DNA from: Sulfuriferula multivorans
GTDB lineage: Bacteria > Pseudomonadota > Gammaproteobacteria > Burkholderiales > Sulfuriferulaceae
NCBI RefSeq assembly: GCF_003851125.1
Contig: NZ_BGOW01000005.1
Span: 24,765 to 88,764 of the forward strand
Direction: 5' to 3'
DNA length: 64,000 nt
Shown piece by piece: positions 44,523-54,737 of the stretch. The notes beneath the pieces were generated by a model. The model saw nothing but the letters and a program-made list of their open reading frames with translations. It made no database searches and was not told where the DNA came from. Position 1 is the stretch's first letter; every line of letters starts with the position of its first letter. Both the position numbers and the translations under genes were made by a program.

Positions 44523-47500
44523 CTACTTGCGATTCTTTTCTGCTTCGGTCAATCCGTTGGATTGTCCGGTTGGACCAAAACCCACCAGGTCCACACTGAT
44601 AAACGACGTTTGCAATCCAGACAATGCTTGCTTGATGTTCTTCAAGGTGTCCTCGCTGGTATTGTTCGAGCCCAGGGTCTTGGCCGTGTTGCCGGCTGCC
44701 TGGCTCGCATCCGACAGCCCGGTTCCGGTTAAGCCGGCAAGCGAGGTGCTTGGCGCGACCGGCACACCCACCGATATACCGCCGACCTGAATGTTGTTGG
44801 CGCCTATCACGCGTTGAGCAGCGATCAACAGGTCTCCAGCCACGCTTATGCCCGCCTCGCCGGCATTCACTTCTCCCTGTGGCGCGATCAAGTCCACCTC
44901 GCCTGCCTTGTAACCCGAGCGGGCGAGCAACTGGCCGATACCACTGCCCGACACCACGTTCGACGTATCAAGCACCTGAACACCATTTTTGAAAACCAGA
45001 CGTGGTGGCGGTGTCGCAGACGCCGTTTTGGAGCCCTTGCCTGCATCGATATTGCCCTGGGTAGACCACAGCAAGAGATCGTCGCCTTGCAGCGTAAATA
45101 CGCGCGACTGGTTCACCAGAAAATCGCCGCTTGAGAAGGAACGGATCACGCCCCCGCTCTCAGTGAAAATGCCCTGATCCGATGGACTTTTGGTGTTCCC
45201 CGGCTTGGCCAGCCCCACGTTGACGAGGCCGCCCGGTGCGAGCAGGTTGATGTCGCCGCCGGATTCGGTCTTGATCTGGCTGTTGAACAGATTGATATTG
45301 CCTTGATAGCCCGCGGGGAACAGGCTTGCAATCGCTTGGTAGCCGCGCTGGTAATTGCCTGCGTGGCCTTGCTTTCCGCCTTGCCGGAGTTCACTGAAAA
45401 ACACCTGCAAGGCTTTTTCCGACAGCGCCATGGTGTCGAATCGGCTGCGATAAGCGGCGAGTTGCTGTTGAACATCCGCTTCAGTCAGCGACTGGTTCAA
45501 ACGCAATTGTCGCTCGACGTTGGCAAAGAAATCCTGCAGCGCCTGCTGGCCGGTGGCAGAGCCATCGAAATAGCGCCTGGTGAAGGCTTGGTAGTCCGGC
45601 AGGCGTACGCGCCCATCGGCAGTCTGGCCGAGGCCGGCCAGCACATACAGATCGGCGCCCTTTTCAGGCAGATTGGTGACATCCAGATTCCCGCGGCTGA
45701 TAATACCACTCGAACCGCCTAGATCGATATTGCGCCCGGCCAGCACTTCGAAGCGGCCGGGGCCGCTCACGGCAAGGCTCTGGTTGTTGCTTTGCACATT
45801 ACCGGTCAACGGGTCCAGAAGCTGTGAATAAACAATGTCGCGCCCGGCACGCACCGTGCTCAGCGTATTCACATCATGGTTCTCCACCTGTAAGCGGATA
45901 TCCTTGATGTCGCGACCCGCTTCTATCCACGCAGGGGTGGCCAGGATCGCCGAATAGTCGAAGCCATTGCCCAGGATATCTCCATCTCGCGCCACCAGAT
46001 AGGCCAATTCCGAATCGGTGTTCTGGTGCACGGGCGTACCAGGCAAATTTTCGGCTACCTGGATGGCTGGCTGCGCCAGCTGATCTATTCCTGCAGCAGT
46101 GGCCGCCGGATGCAATGGCGTCGGCAACAGGTCGGGGTTAGCACCCGACACGACGACTGTGCTCTGCAACAGGATGGAATCTGCGGCGAGGAAATCGAGA
46201 GTACCGGACGCCGTCGGCATCAATATGATCGGGCCACCCAACTGGATATCTCCCTGCAACGCCGTCGCTTCCAGACGACCAGGATAAAACTGGAAGAAGC
46301 TGTCATGGGTCGCATTTGGAATACTGGAGAAAGCGTTACTGATTTTCGCCGTCTGATGGTTGGCAAAAATCACATTGCCGTTTAATGAGACCAGATTCAC
46401 GGCGCTGTCGGCACCGTAAGTACTGAACACCGATGCCGTCGTATTGTTCGAACCCTGGGGCAGCACGGTCGGGTTGACGACAGTTTCGAGATTCAAGTCG
46501 CCGTTCGCCGTAATATCGAAATGGCCATCGCCGAGACCGAGGATGGTATAGACGTTCTGGCCGATTCCCTGACGTGCCGATCCGAGGCTGCCCCCGGCAT
46601 GCACTGTCCCGGTGCCGTGCGCCACATAAAACAAGCCCGAGTTAATATCGCGGCCCGCTGTGATGAGTAGATTGCCGCCGCCCTGCACCAGCAAATTGGC
46701 CGGATCGGGAATCGTATTGGCCGCGCCAGCGAGACGGCCATTGGTCGGCGCCACCACACCCAGATTGTTAATGTCGCGCTCCGCTGCGACCGTCACGTTG
46801 CCTCCGCCCAAGGCACCGACGCCCTGCTTGAAATCCGGGAAACTGGTCCACCATGTGGTGCGCGATTTGGTATTGATAGTGCCATCAGCGTTGAGCGCGC
46901 CGACGCGATACAGCCATGGGGTAAACAACTGGCTCTCCGGCGCAGCGACGATATCGCGCCCGGCCTGAATCGCAATATCGCCCCCGCCCGTCGGAAAATA
47001 GGCGTTTTTGCTGTAAGGGGCACCCAGTGTCGGATAATCCGGCAAGCGCGGCGTATTATGGCCCGCGGTGTAGATCACCGAAGTCTGGTCTAGCAGCTTC
47101 ACATCGCGGCCTGCCGAGACATTGATGAATCCGGTGCCGGTACGCACCAGCTTGTCCGCTGCCAGCGTCACATCGCCGACACCGGATTGAACAGCGCCGA
47201 GGTCGGGGCGTGTGGTATCCGCGCCGGCAACCAGGCGGTAGGACCAGCTATTGATTCCCTGCATGGCGCTGCTCGTGCTGGCCGTGCTGAAGCCATCGCT
47301 CAGGCTGCCGTTCAGGTTGAGATTGCCGCCCGCGCGCAGGGTGAGCACCCCCGCCACCAGATTTTGGCCGACAGCATTCTGTCCTGTCGTCGATGATGTC
47401 ACGGCGCCAGTCACCGGATCATAGCGCCAGCCATAGAGCGACCAGTCATCGGCTAGCGTCATATCGCCGCTGGATTGGACTTCAATACCCGTAGCGAGCT

Positions 47501-50500
47501 GAATGCGGCTGTCGCTCGTTACTCCAAGGCGATTTTTAATCGTCGCCGTATTGGCCATGAAATTCGCCGCATCGGTGTACCAGGTGCTCGTTGCTCCGAA
47601 GTCCGCCGCAGCGATCGTACCCGGTGACGAATACTTCTGATAAGCCTCCAGAAGCACGCTATTTACATTGCTGAAAGCCGCTCCGAGTTGGGCAATCTGG
47701 ACATCGCTATTGCCGGCGTTGCGCTTCGCGCGCAGTCGAACGTCGCCGTTGCCGGCAGCGCCTGCCGCAGCGAACGTTGATCCTGGCTTCAGGTCTATCG
47801 TGCCGTCGCTGGACTGCAATGCTATGGTTCCGCCGACGCCGGCGGCATCCGTTGCACTCACGTCAAGCCTGGCGCCCGGCACGACCGTAATATCCTGTTG
47901 CGCATTCAGCGCGATGTGACCGCCCTGGGCGCCCGATGCATTCACCTGCCCTGCCACGGTAATGCTGCCGGCGTCGGTTGTCAGGCTAAAGTCCCTGGCG
48001 CTTGCCGGCAAGACGACATCGTTTCCGCCCGCGTCCTTGATGACATTGCCGCCGGCGTCCAGTTGTTGCATCAGCGGAATGGTCACATCGCCGCTGCGCA
48101 CGCGCAGCGTTCTGGATTGATGAAAGCCACCTGCTTCCAGGGCGCGGTTAAGCGCGATAAAGCGATTGTTGCCAGCCGCGTCCAGATTGAGCGCGCCTAC
48201 GTCGAGATCGAAACTGCCGCTCGCCGCGCTGCCCGTTGCTTTGCCTATAATGCTGCCCTCGGCAAACTCGGCAATCCCCTGGCTCGCGCTCACGCTGAGC
48301 GTGCCCGCAGCGCCGGAACCGTTGCTGTCGCTTGCCCCGCTCACATCCACCATGGCCCCGCTCTTCACATAGACGTTGCCCTGATCGGCCTGCAGCGTGA
48401 CTTTGCCGCCGGGGTAATAGCGCGTTTGATCGGCGAAATGTTCAGCCCAGCCGCTCGCATCGGTTAGCGACTGGGGATCAGTGGCGACGCCGCTGCCCAG
48501 CACCACATCGCCCTGGGTCGCGTTCAGCGTCAGCGCGCCGCCGCGCATTGCAATGCGCCCCAATTGCGCGATCGACCCGCCCCGGATCAACAACTTGGCG
48601 CCCAGGCTGGATGTGTCCGGTAACGCGGCCGCAGCCACGGGCTGGATAATTTTCACCGCGCCGCTACCGGCGTCGATGATGTAATCGGCTTTATCCGAGG
48701 CCGTCACGCGCGGGCTTTCCAGCGTCAGCGTGGCATTTTCGGTGTTCAGCGAACCATTGCCGCTCGCCACAATTTGTGTGCCTGCATTCAACTTGACCTG
48801 GCTGAACCCGGTAATCGATTGCGCGCCATCCTGCAACGCCAGGGTGCCGGTGCCTTGCTTCGTCGCCGTGCCCACCGGCAGATCAAGCTCCTTCGCGGTC
48901 AAGGTCAATTCACCCGCGTTGCTGCCGCTTGCCGACACCGCAGCACCGCTGTTGCGCAAGCTGATCTGATGCGCGACCAATTCCTCGTTCTGGCCCGGGG
49001 CGAGATGGCTGACAATGGCACCTGTATCCAGCGTCAAAGAGGAAACCAGAGGATTGCCCTGGCTATCGACGCGCTGCGTCAGATCGAAACCCGCATTCTG
49101 GTAAATATCGAGCGTGCTATAGCTATGCAGGGTCAGGTCCGCCGCGCTCTCCACTTGCTGCAGCAAGGCCGTGGTCAGGTTGAGCCCGCCAACGCCGCCA
49201 GGCGAGTTACCCAGCGCTATTTTCGAGGAAGACAAACTCACCGCCTGCGCAGCGAGCTTGGCCGTCGCCGCGATCGTCGTGTCGCCGGTTGCATCGAACA
49301 ACAGCGAATTGCCTGTAAGCCGGGTGTTTGCGCCGACCGTCAGCAGCCCGGCGCCAGTGCCTGCCGCGGCGCGCTCCACGCGCGCCTGCGTGCCGCTCGT
49401 CACGCGCAACAGCGCGCCGGGGCCGTCCACATGCAGCACGGATTGATCGCTGCCCGTGTTGCCGCTGGCGGTAATCACACTACCATCCGCGATTGAAACG
49501 TGATCCTGCGCCGCCAATATCAGATCGGGGGCACTCAGCGGTGCAGCGGCATTGTTCGCCACCGCCACCTCGCTCGCCCCGACCTGGATCGACACGCCAT
49601 CCGCCGTGGTCGTCCGGCGTCCGCCCAGCAGAATGCTCGCGGCACCCATATTCGACAGCGAGTCGGCCGTCAACTCCAGGTAGCCCGCAAAGCTTCCGCT
49701 GGTATCGACCACCGCAATCTTCGGCGCAACCACATCCAGCAAACCACCGCGACCGGCGCCACTCGCAGTCATGGCAACCGCGTCAGGCGCAAGGCTCAGG
49801 TTCTGCGTGGCGGCCAGAATCAACTGACCGGCGTCTTGCGGCAGACGCGGGGCAACCGGGTGATCAGATGAGGTTTGCCCGAAAAAGTTATTGGCGCTGT
49901 AGTTCTGGTATTGGGCCAGATTGCGGACGATTGCCTGCGGCATCACGACATAGCCCGACCACCCGGAATCATGCATTCCGGTCCCGGCAACAAGCCGATA
50001 GCCGGAACTCAAGGCCGAACCGTCAATAAGCGCTAGCGCCTGATCGGGAATCACCGATTTTCCTGGCACCAGTTGCACCGCGAACGCGCCCGGCAGAAGC
50101 GCATATTGGCCCGGCAACAAGGTGTACATTCCCGGCTTGAGTCCGGCGCCGCCGGAGAGATACACGCTATCGCCGGGTTTGAGCGAAGTCCCGCTGGCAT
50201 ACTGAAAATCGAAGGGCGCCACGTTATTGCCGAGCGCGGGAATCACGGCAAACATCGTCGGGTCCGCCAGCACATCGCGGCTGCCCCCCGGGCCGGCCAG
50301 GAACTCCGCTGCATAGAGATCGCCGCCGCCGCTCAGATTCACCGAGGCGCCCGCTGCAACGTTCACGTTCGCCCCTTTGAGTTCGATGCGCTTCTCGGGC
50401 GGCAGTACGATATTGCGTTTGAGCGCGGCGGCGAGGCCATATTGCCAGAGCGTGCTGTTTTCAACCGAACCGTAGGGAACCAGCTGGTTCTCGAGCGATA

Positions 50501-53500
50501 CGCTGCTGATGCTTTGCGCGCCCAAGGTCAGATTGCCGTCCGCAACGCGGGCCAATCCATTCACGCCGCTCTCGTAGTCACCGGCATCCAGCGTGATGAC
50601 ACCCAGCGGCGCCTTGACCACGCCCGACTGGCGGATAGTCGGTGCCTGTAGCGTCAGCGTTCCGCCTGCGGACAGCACCGGTACATCGGGAACCGGTGCA
50701 CCATTGGCGTCTTGAGCCCGCTCGATTGCTATCGTGCCGAGCGGGTTGTCCTGAATCCGTAAAGCGAAATCGGTCAGCGTGGTGGGGTAAATCTGGCGCG
50801 CGGTGAAGGACAAGTCACCCACGCTGGCGAGTTGTCCTGTGCGCAACTGGTCGGTGGGGCTCGCAGCCGCGCCGATCAGGCGGATATCAGCCGGTGTGTT
50901 GAATGAGGATGCCGCGAAGCCGCGCAGATTGATACTGCCGAGCAGATCAATATTTTGAGTTGCGCTGGCATTCAACAGCGCGCTGCCCGCCGCAGGGCTT
51001 CCCGATGCCTGTTGCCAATTCCGCGAGTTGGCCAGCGTCAGATACGGCGCGGCGAGATTCACATTAAACGCCCCGCTTGCCTCCAGCGCCGGCGTATCCA
51101 GTGTCAGACTGCGCGCAAACCCGGTGAGATTGAGCGAACTGGCAAACTGGATTTTGTCTTCCGCGGAAAGCGTGACCGCACCGAAGCCGCTGCTGCGCAG
51201 GCGATCGGCCGCCACATACGCTTTGCCGTTATAGCTGTTCGGTACCGGCGTCCCCACCCCGGCAGCGGTCGGCAGATCGGTGTTGTTTTCCGTAATCACC
51301 AGGGTCCGGTCGCCCAGTGGATAGCCGCCTGCAAATGCGCGGTTGAAATTATTATTGTCCATCGACACGCCAAGCTGCCCCGACCGGGTGCCGGCGACCG
51401 CTACTCCCCCTTGCAACCGGGCATTCAACACCAGGCCCTCGGTGGCGGAGATTACCACTGAACCCGCGTCGCCGCCTATGGTTGCCGGTTGCGCCAGATA
51501 AACACTGCTTCCGGGCAGTTGCGCCACGCTGCCGGAGCTGCCGGAAACATCGATCAACGCTGCCGGATCCGTCATGACATAACCGTTGGAGGCGGCGATG
51601 TTCACGCTACCGCCCGACAGAACGCTGCCGGTGCGCGCGCCCTTGCGATCGGGGAGGATACGGGCATAACCGGGCGCCAGAAGGCGTGCCTGGCTGCCGA
51701 GCCAGATGCCGGCCTGATCGCTGAAGCTCAGCGCCGTGCCGCGATCCAAACCCTCGGCCTGGGTGAGCGTGATGCTGCCGCCGGGGGCTTCCAGTGTGCC
51801 GTTCACGTCGAGCAACTGGGCAGCTGACAGCTTGATGGTGCTGCCCGGGTCGGTGCGAATCACCGCACCCTGACCGATGCGCAACGTACCCGCCTGGCCC
51901 GGCGTGATGCCGCCCAATGCCGTTAGCGTCAGGCTGACGGGGCGGCGCAATTCCATCGGCTGCGCCTGCAGATAACTGAAATCGGCCAGCCGCGAACCGG
52001 TGGGACGCAGCGTATAACTTGCATCGAGCACCCTGTTCTGTGCCACGGGTGCGATCACACTACCGGCCAGTACCTCAAGCTGCTGCTGGCCATCGATGCT
52101 GTAATTCTCGAACCCGGCTTGACCAAAGAAGCCGGGGTCAAGGGTAAACGAATCCGGCGCACTGACCAGACCCGTTCCGATGCGCACATTCGGCGTCGAA
52201 ATGCTCAGCGCGCCCCCCTGGCCTAAAGCGTTGCCGGACAGCGTTCCTTCCAGATGCAATGCACCGGAAGGATCCCCGGTACGCGCGGCCTGATTGGCCC
52301 TCAACGTGATGCTGCCTGCGTTGCCGGCCTGCACCTTGCCGGACGCGTTCAGCCAGCCCCCGCCCGACACATCGACCACGCTCCCTGGTTTGAGATCGAG
52401 CCCCAGTTGGGAGGAAAGCGCAACCTTGCCGCCATTGATCGCCAGCGGACCGTTCGGATTCTCGCCGGCGATATTCGGCCGGTCGTTGACCCATAACCCG
52501 GAAACATCGATTTGTGCCCCGTCGCCGAGGCTCAGGCCGGTCTGTGCTGCCTGCACCGGGGTGACTTCCTTGGCGGCGAGGCTGACGCTGCCGCCGTGGA
52601 GCGTGATATTGCCATCCACCGCTACTTGCACCCCGGTCAGGGTCAAACTGCCGTCGTCGGGAAGCGCCAGGTTCACGTCCTTGGGCAGATGTATCCGCCC
52701 GCCCGAGTAAACCAGCAACTGGCCGAAGCCGCCCTGGCGCAGTGCGTCGGTGGAAATGGTCAGCTGGTTGGGCAGCGGATCGCCAGGCTGATAACCGGCC
52801 GGCAACAGTGTGGAACCGGTGGCGAAGTCAATCGCCGGTGTAAATGCGCGTCCGCCATTGCTGCCGATCTGCAGCGTTCCTGCTGTGGGCAATTTCGCGC
52901 TGGCTTGCTGCAACGCGCCGGTCGTCCGCTGCCCCAGCAATTGCCCGTCGAGCGCATAGGCAAAACCCAGCAACTTGATCTGGCCGGCTGGTTTGCCTTC
53001 AACATAACCGGGCTCGTATCTGCCTGTTTGCGCGGCGGGCGTGGTCCAGCTCCGGGTGACTCCCCACTTCGGATCCGTCACCGTGTAGGTGCCGGCCACG
53101 CCATCGTAAATCCGGTTGGCGGGCGCCGTGGCGAAATTGTATGCTTGGCCCTGGGACAGCAGTTGCGCGGATTTGACGTAGCCGCTGCTGTAGTTCACCG
53201 ATCCGCCCGACACATCGATGCGCGAACCGGCACGCATCACGATATCGCCCTGCGACTGCACCGTGACCGTGCCGCCCGTCGTCGTCTTCTCGTCCACGGT
53301 GCGCTGGATCTGACCCAGGTAACCGGAAATATCCGCCACCGGGAGTTTCCCGTCACCGGCCGTGCGCACGTCCACCCAAACCGTTTGCCCTTTCAGGAAA
53401 CCGTTATGCTGCAGCGGCGCATCCGCCAGTTGCGCGCCCTGCAGATTGACCTGGATGGAATTGCTCTCCATCGCCAACGACACGTTCTGCGTGCCGCTGG

Positions 53501-54737
53501 CATCCACCACGCTTCCCGGCGCGAAATACACGTGCACATCCGGCACGACCGTCGCGACAGGGTTAGTGAACGCCTGGGCATCGGACGGGTTGAGCGCGGC
53601 GGTAAAATTGATCAAACCGTCGGGTGCCCGCACCAGGGCGTTGTCCTGCACCTGGATCGAATGCCCGTAGATGTCGATTTTCGACTGCATGAAGGTCTGC
53701 GAATCGGCCAGGGTTTGGCCGTTGCCCAGTTCCGGCAGCACGCTGGTCACCGAGTTGGCGCCGAGTGTGACACCAGGCGCCAGCGCCAGGCCATTCTCGT
53801 CCACCTGGCCATTGGCCGACGTATTGCTCGCTATGAGGGTAGGCGCGGGCGACACCGAGTCGCGCGCCAGCAGGCGAATCGAACCGTTCAAGGTGGCGCT
53901 GGTGGTTGCCGAAATCCGACCGCTCTGGTTCACCGCGATCCCCACCAGCGTGGCATTGCCGCGGGTAGCAATGATTTGGCCCAGATTCATGTTCCTGGCG
54001 GCGCCGCCGTTATCCACCTCGACCAGGAAACCGCGCAAGCTGGGATCGTCGGATGCCTGCAGGTAAACGCTGTGTCCGGCTGCGAGGATGATTTGACCTT
54101 CTTCGGTCTGGATCAGCCCGTTGTTGGTGACCGTCGGCGCAAACAGCCAGATCGACCCGCCCTTGGCTGAGGTGAGCGTCGCGCCCGCATCCACATGGAT
54201 CAGACCGCTCGATCCCATGAACGCCGGCAGGCTGCCCCCGGTCAGGGTTTGATAGAAAGTCGGGTTGAGGAAATCCTTATCCTGAAGATCAAGACTGGAG
54301 GCTACCAGCGACCCCACATTCACCTGCGCGCCATTGTGGAAGATAATGCCGTTCGAGTTAATCAGAACAATCTGGCCATTGCCAGTCAGGCTGCCGGAGA
54401 TCTCGCTGGGGTTGGCATCGTAGATACGGTTGAGCGCGCTCGCGGCCGCATTGGGCTGCTGAAAATTAACGCCGTAGCCCTTGTCGATATTGAAGCTTGA
54501 CCAATTGAATATCTGCCTTTGATCGACCTGCGTCACGGTCATCGTATTACCCACCGTTTGCGGCAAGCCTGCACCGGGGTTCATGCTCGGCGTGAAGGGC
54601 AGCGCACCGCACGCCCCCGCCGCGCACGCCACCGGCAGGGACGGACGGGCGTAGGCGGAATTCAGCGTGCAGCACAAGGCAAGCAGCAGCATGCTTGCCT
54701 GGGCAGGACGCGCCAGCTTGCCGCGGTTAAAACTCAT
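44523..54737 (-). CDS. two-partner-secretion exoprotein (TpsA, filamentous-haemagglutinin family), 3404 aa
   Basis: Very large secreted adhesin-like protein. After a signal peptide (~1-34) comes the TPS secretion domain (~55-320) with 'NWSSFNIDKGYGVNFQQP', the INSNGIIF motif and GSLVASS. The next ~2500 residues are Ala/Gly/Ser/Asn-rich short repeats consistent with a long right-handed beta-helix fibre. The last part (from ~2750) has the DUF3739-type haemagglutinin C-terminal region ending ISVDLVGFGPTG. The start ATG 54737 follows AAGG and overlaps the end of tpsB by 11 bases, so translation is coupled. No sorting signal, toxin domain or Cys-rich end is visible; release or display is probably governed by TpsB alone. 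Confidence 0.9.
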   Translation of the reverse strand: MSFNRGKLARPAQASMLLLALCCTLNSAYARPSLPVACAAGACGALPFTPSMNPGAGLPQTVGNTMTVTQVDQRQIFNWSSFNIDKGYGVNFQQPNAAASALNRIYDANPSEISGSLTGNGQIVLINSNGIIFHNGAQVNVGSLVASSLDLQDKDFLNPTFYQTLTGGSLPAFMGSSGLIHVDAGATLTSAKGGSIWLFAPTVTNNGLIQTEEGQIILAAGHSVYLQASDDPSLRGFLVEVDNGGAARNMNLGQIIATRGNATLVGIAVNQSGRISATTSATLNGSIRLLARDSVSPAPTLIASNTSANGQVDENGLALAPGVTLGANSVTSVLPELGNGQTLADSQTFMQSKIDIYGHSIQVQDNALVRAPDGLINFTAALNPSDAQAFTNPVATVVPDVHVYFAPGSVVDASGTQNVSLAMESNSIQVNLQGAQLADAPLQHNGFLKGQTVWVDVRTAGDGKLPVADISGYLGQIQRTVDEKTTTGGTVTVQSQGDIVMRAGSRIDVSGGSVNYSSGYVKSAQLLSQGQAYNFATAPANRIYDGVAGTYTVTDPKWGVTRSWTTPAAQTGRYEPGYVEGKPAGQIKLLGFAYALDGQLLGQRTTGALQQASAKLPTAGTLQIGSNGGRAFTPAIDFATGSTLLPAGYQPGDPLPNQLTISTDALRQGGFGQLLVYSGGRIHLPKDVNLALPDDGSLTLTGVQVAVDGNITLHGGSVSLAAKEVTPVQAAQTGLSLGDGAQIDVSGLWVNDRPNIAGENPNGPLAINGGKVALSSQLGLDLKPGSVVDVSGGGWLNASGKVQAGNAGSITLRANQAARTGDPSGALHLEGTLSGNALGQGGALSISTPNVRIGTGLVSAPDSFTLDPGFFGQAGFENYSIDGQQQLEVLAGSVIAPVAQNRVLDASYTLRPTGSRLADFSYLQAQPMELRRPVSLTLTALGGITPGQAGTLRIGQGAVIRTDPGSTIKLSAAQLLDVNGTLEAPGGSITLTQAEGLDRGTALSFSDQAGIWLGSQARLLAPGYARILPDRKGARTGSVLSGGSVNIAASNGYVMTDPAALIDVSGSSGSVAQLPGSSVYLAQPATIGGDAGSVVISATEGLVLNARLQGGVAVAGTRSGQLGVSMDNNNFNRAFAGGYPLGDRTLVITENNTDLPTAAGVGTPVPNSYNGKAYVAADRLRSSGFGAVTLSAEDKIQFASSLNLTGFARSLTLDTPALEASGAFNVNLAAPYLTLANSRNWQQASGSPAAGSALLNASATQNIDLLGSINLRGFAASSFNTPADIRLIGAAASPTDQLRTGQLASVGDLSFTARQIYPTTLTDFALRIQDNPLGTIAIERAQDANGAPVPDVPVLSAGGTLTLQAPTIRQSGVVKAPLGVITLDAGDYESGVNGLARVADGNLTLGAQSISSVSLENQLVPYGSVENSTLWQYGLAAALKRNIVLPPEKRIELKGANVNVAAGASVNLSGGGDLYAAEFLAGPGGSRDVLADPTMFAVIPALGNNVAPFDFQYASGTSLKPGDSVYLSGGAGLKPGMYTLLPGQYALLPGAFAVQLVPGKSVIPDQALALIDGSALSSGYRLVAGTGMHDSGWSGYVVMPQAIVRNLAQYQNYSANNFFGQTSSDHPVAPRLPQDAGQLILAATQNLSLAPDAVAMTASGAGRGGLLDVVAPKIAVVDTSGSFAGYLELTADSLSNMGAASILLGGRRTTTADGVSIQVGASEVAVANNAAAPLSAPDLILAAQDHVSIADGSVITASGNTGSDQSVLHVDGPGALLRVTSGTQARVERAAAGTGAGLLTVGANTRLTGNSLLFDATGDTTIAATAKLAAQAVSLSSSKIALGNSPGGVGGLNLTTALLQQVESAADLTLHSYSTLDIYQNAGFDLTQRVDSQGNPLVSSLTLDTGAIVSHLAPGQNEELVAHQISLRNSGAAVSASGSNAGELTLTAKELDLPVGTATKQGTGTLALQDGAQSITGFSQVKLNAGTQIVASGNGSLNTENATLTLESPRVTASDKADYIIDAGSGAVKIIQPVAAAALPDTSSLGAKLLIRGGSIAQLGRIAMRGGALTLNATQGDVVLGSGVATDPQSLTDASGWAEHFADQTRYYPGGKVTLQADQGNVYVKSGAMVDVSGASDSNGSGAAGTLSVSASQGIAEFAEGSIIGKATGSAASGSFDLDVGALNLDAAGNNRFIALNRALEAGGFHQSRTLRVRSGDVTIPLMQQLDAGGNVIKDAGGNDVVLPASARDFSLTTDAGSITVAGQVNASGAQGGHIALNAQQDITVVPGARLDVSATDAAGVGGTIALQSSDGTIDLKPGSTFAAAGAAGNGDVRLRAKRNAGNSDVQIAQLGAAFSNVNSVLLEAYQKYSSPGTIAAADFGATSTWYTDAANFMANTATIKNRLGVTSDSRIQLATGIEVQSSGDMTLADDWSLYGWRYDPVTGAVTSSTTGQNAVGQNLVAGVLTLRAGGNLNLNGSLSDGFSTASTSSAMQGINSWSYRLVAGADTTRPDLGAVQSGVGDVTLAADKLVRTGTGFINVSAGRDVKLLDQTSVIYTAGHNTPRLPDYPTLGAPYSKNAYFPTGGGDIAIQAGRDIVAAPESQLFTPWLYRVGALNADGTINTKSRTTWWTSFPDFKQGVGALGGGNVTVAAERDINNLGVVAPTNGRLAGAANTIPDPANLLVQGGGNLLITAGRDINSGLFYVAHGTGTVHAGGSLGSARQGIGQNVYTILGLGDGHFDITANGDLNLETVVNPTVLPQGSNNTTASVFSTYGADSAVNLVSLNGNVIFANHQTAKISNAFSSIPNATHDSFFQFYPGRLEATALQGDIQLGGPIILMPTASGTLDFLAADSILLQSTVVVSGANPDLLPTPLHPAATAAGIDQLAQPAIQVAENLPGTPVHQNTDSELAYLVARDGDILGNGFDYSAILATPAWIEAGRDIKDIRLQVENHDVNTLSTVRAGRDIVYSQLLDPLTGNVQSNNQSLAVSGPGRFEVLAGRNIDLGGSSGIISRGNLDVTNLPEKGADLYVLAGLGQTADGRVRLPDYQAFTRRYFDGSATGQQALQDFFANVERQLRLNQSLTEADVQQQLAAYRSRFDTMALSEKALQVFFSELRQGGKQGHAGNYQRGYQAIASLFPAGYQGNINLFNSQIKTESGGDINLLAPGGLVNVGLAKPGNTKSPSDQGIFTESGGVIRSFSSGDFLVNQSRVFTLQGDDLLLWSTQGNIDAGKGSKTASATPPPRLVFKNGVQVLDTSNVVSGSGIGQLLARSGYKAGEVDLIAPQGEVNAGEAGISVAGDLLIAAQRVIGANNIQVGGISVGVPVAPSTSLAGLTGTGLSDASQAAGNTAKTLGSNNTSEDTLKNIKQALSGLQTSFISVDLVGFGPTGQSNGLTEAEKNRK

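Noticed and set aside
52512..54170. 552-codon open frame on the plus strand
   Set aside because: Antisense to the TPS domain of the large exoprotein; Arg/His/Gly-rich shadow of GC-rich coding DNA.
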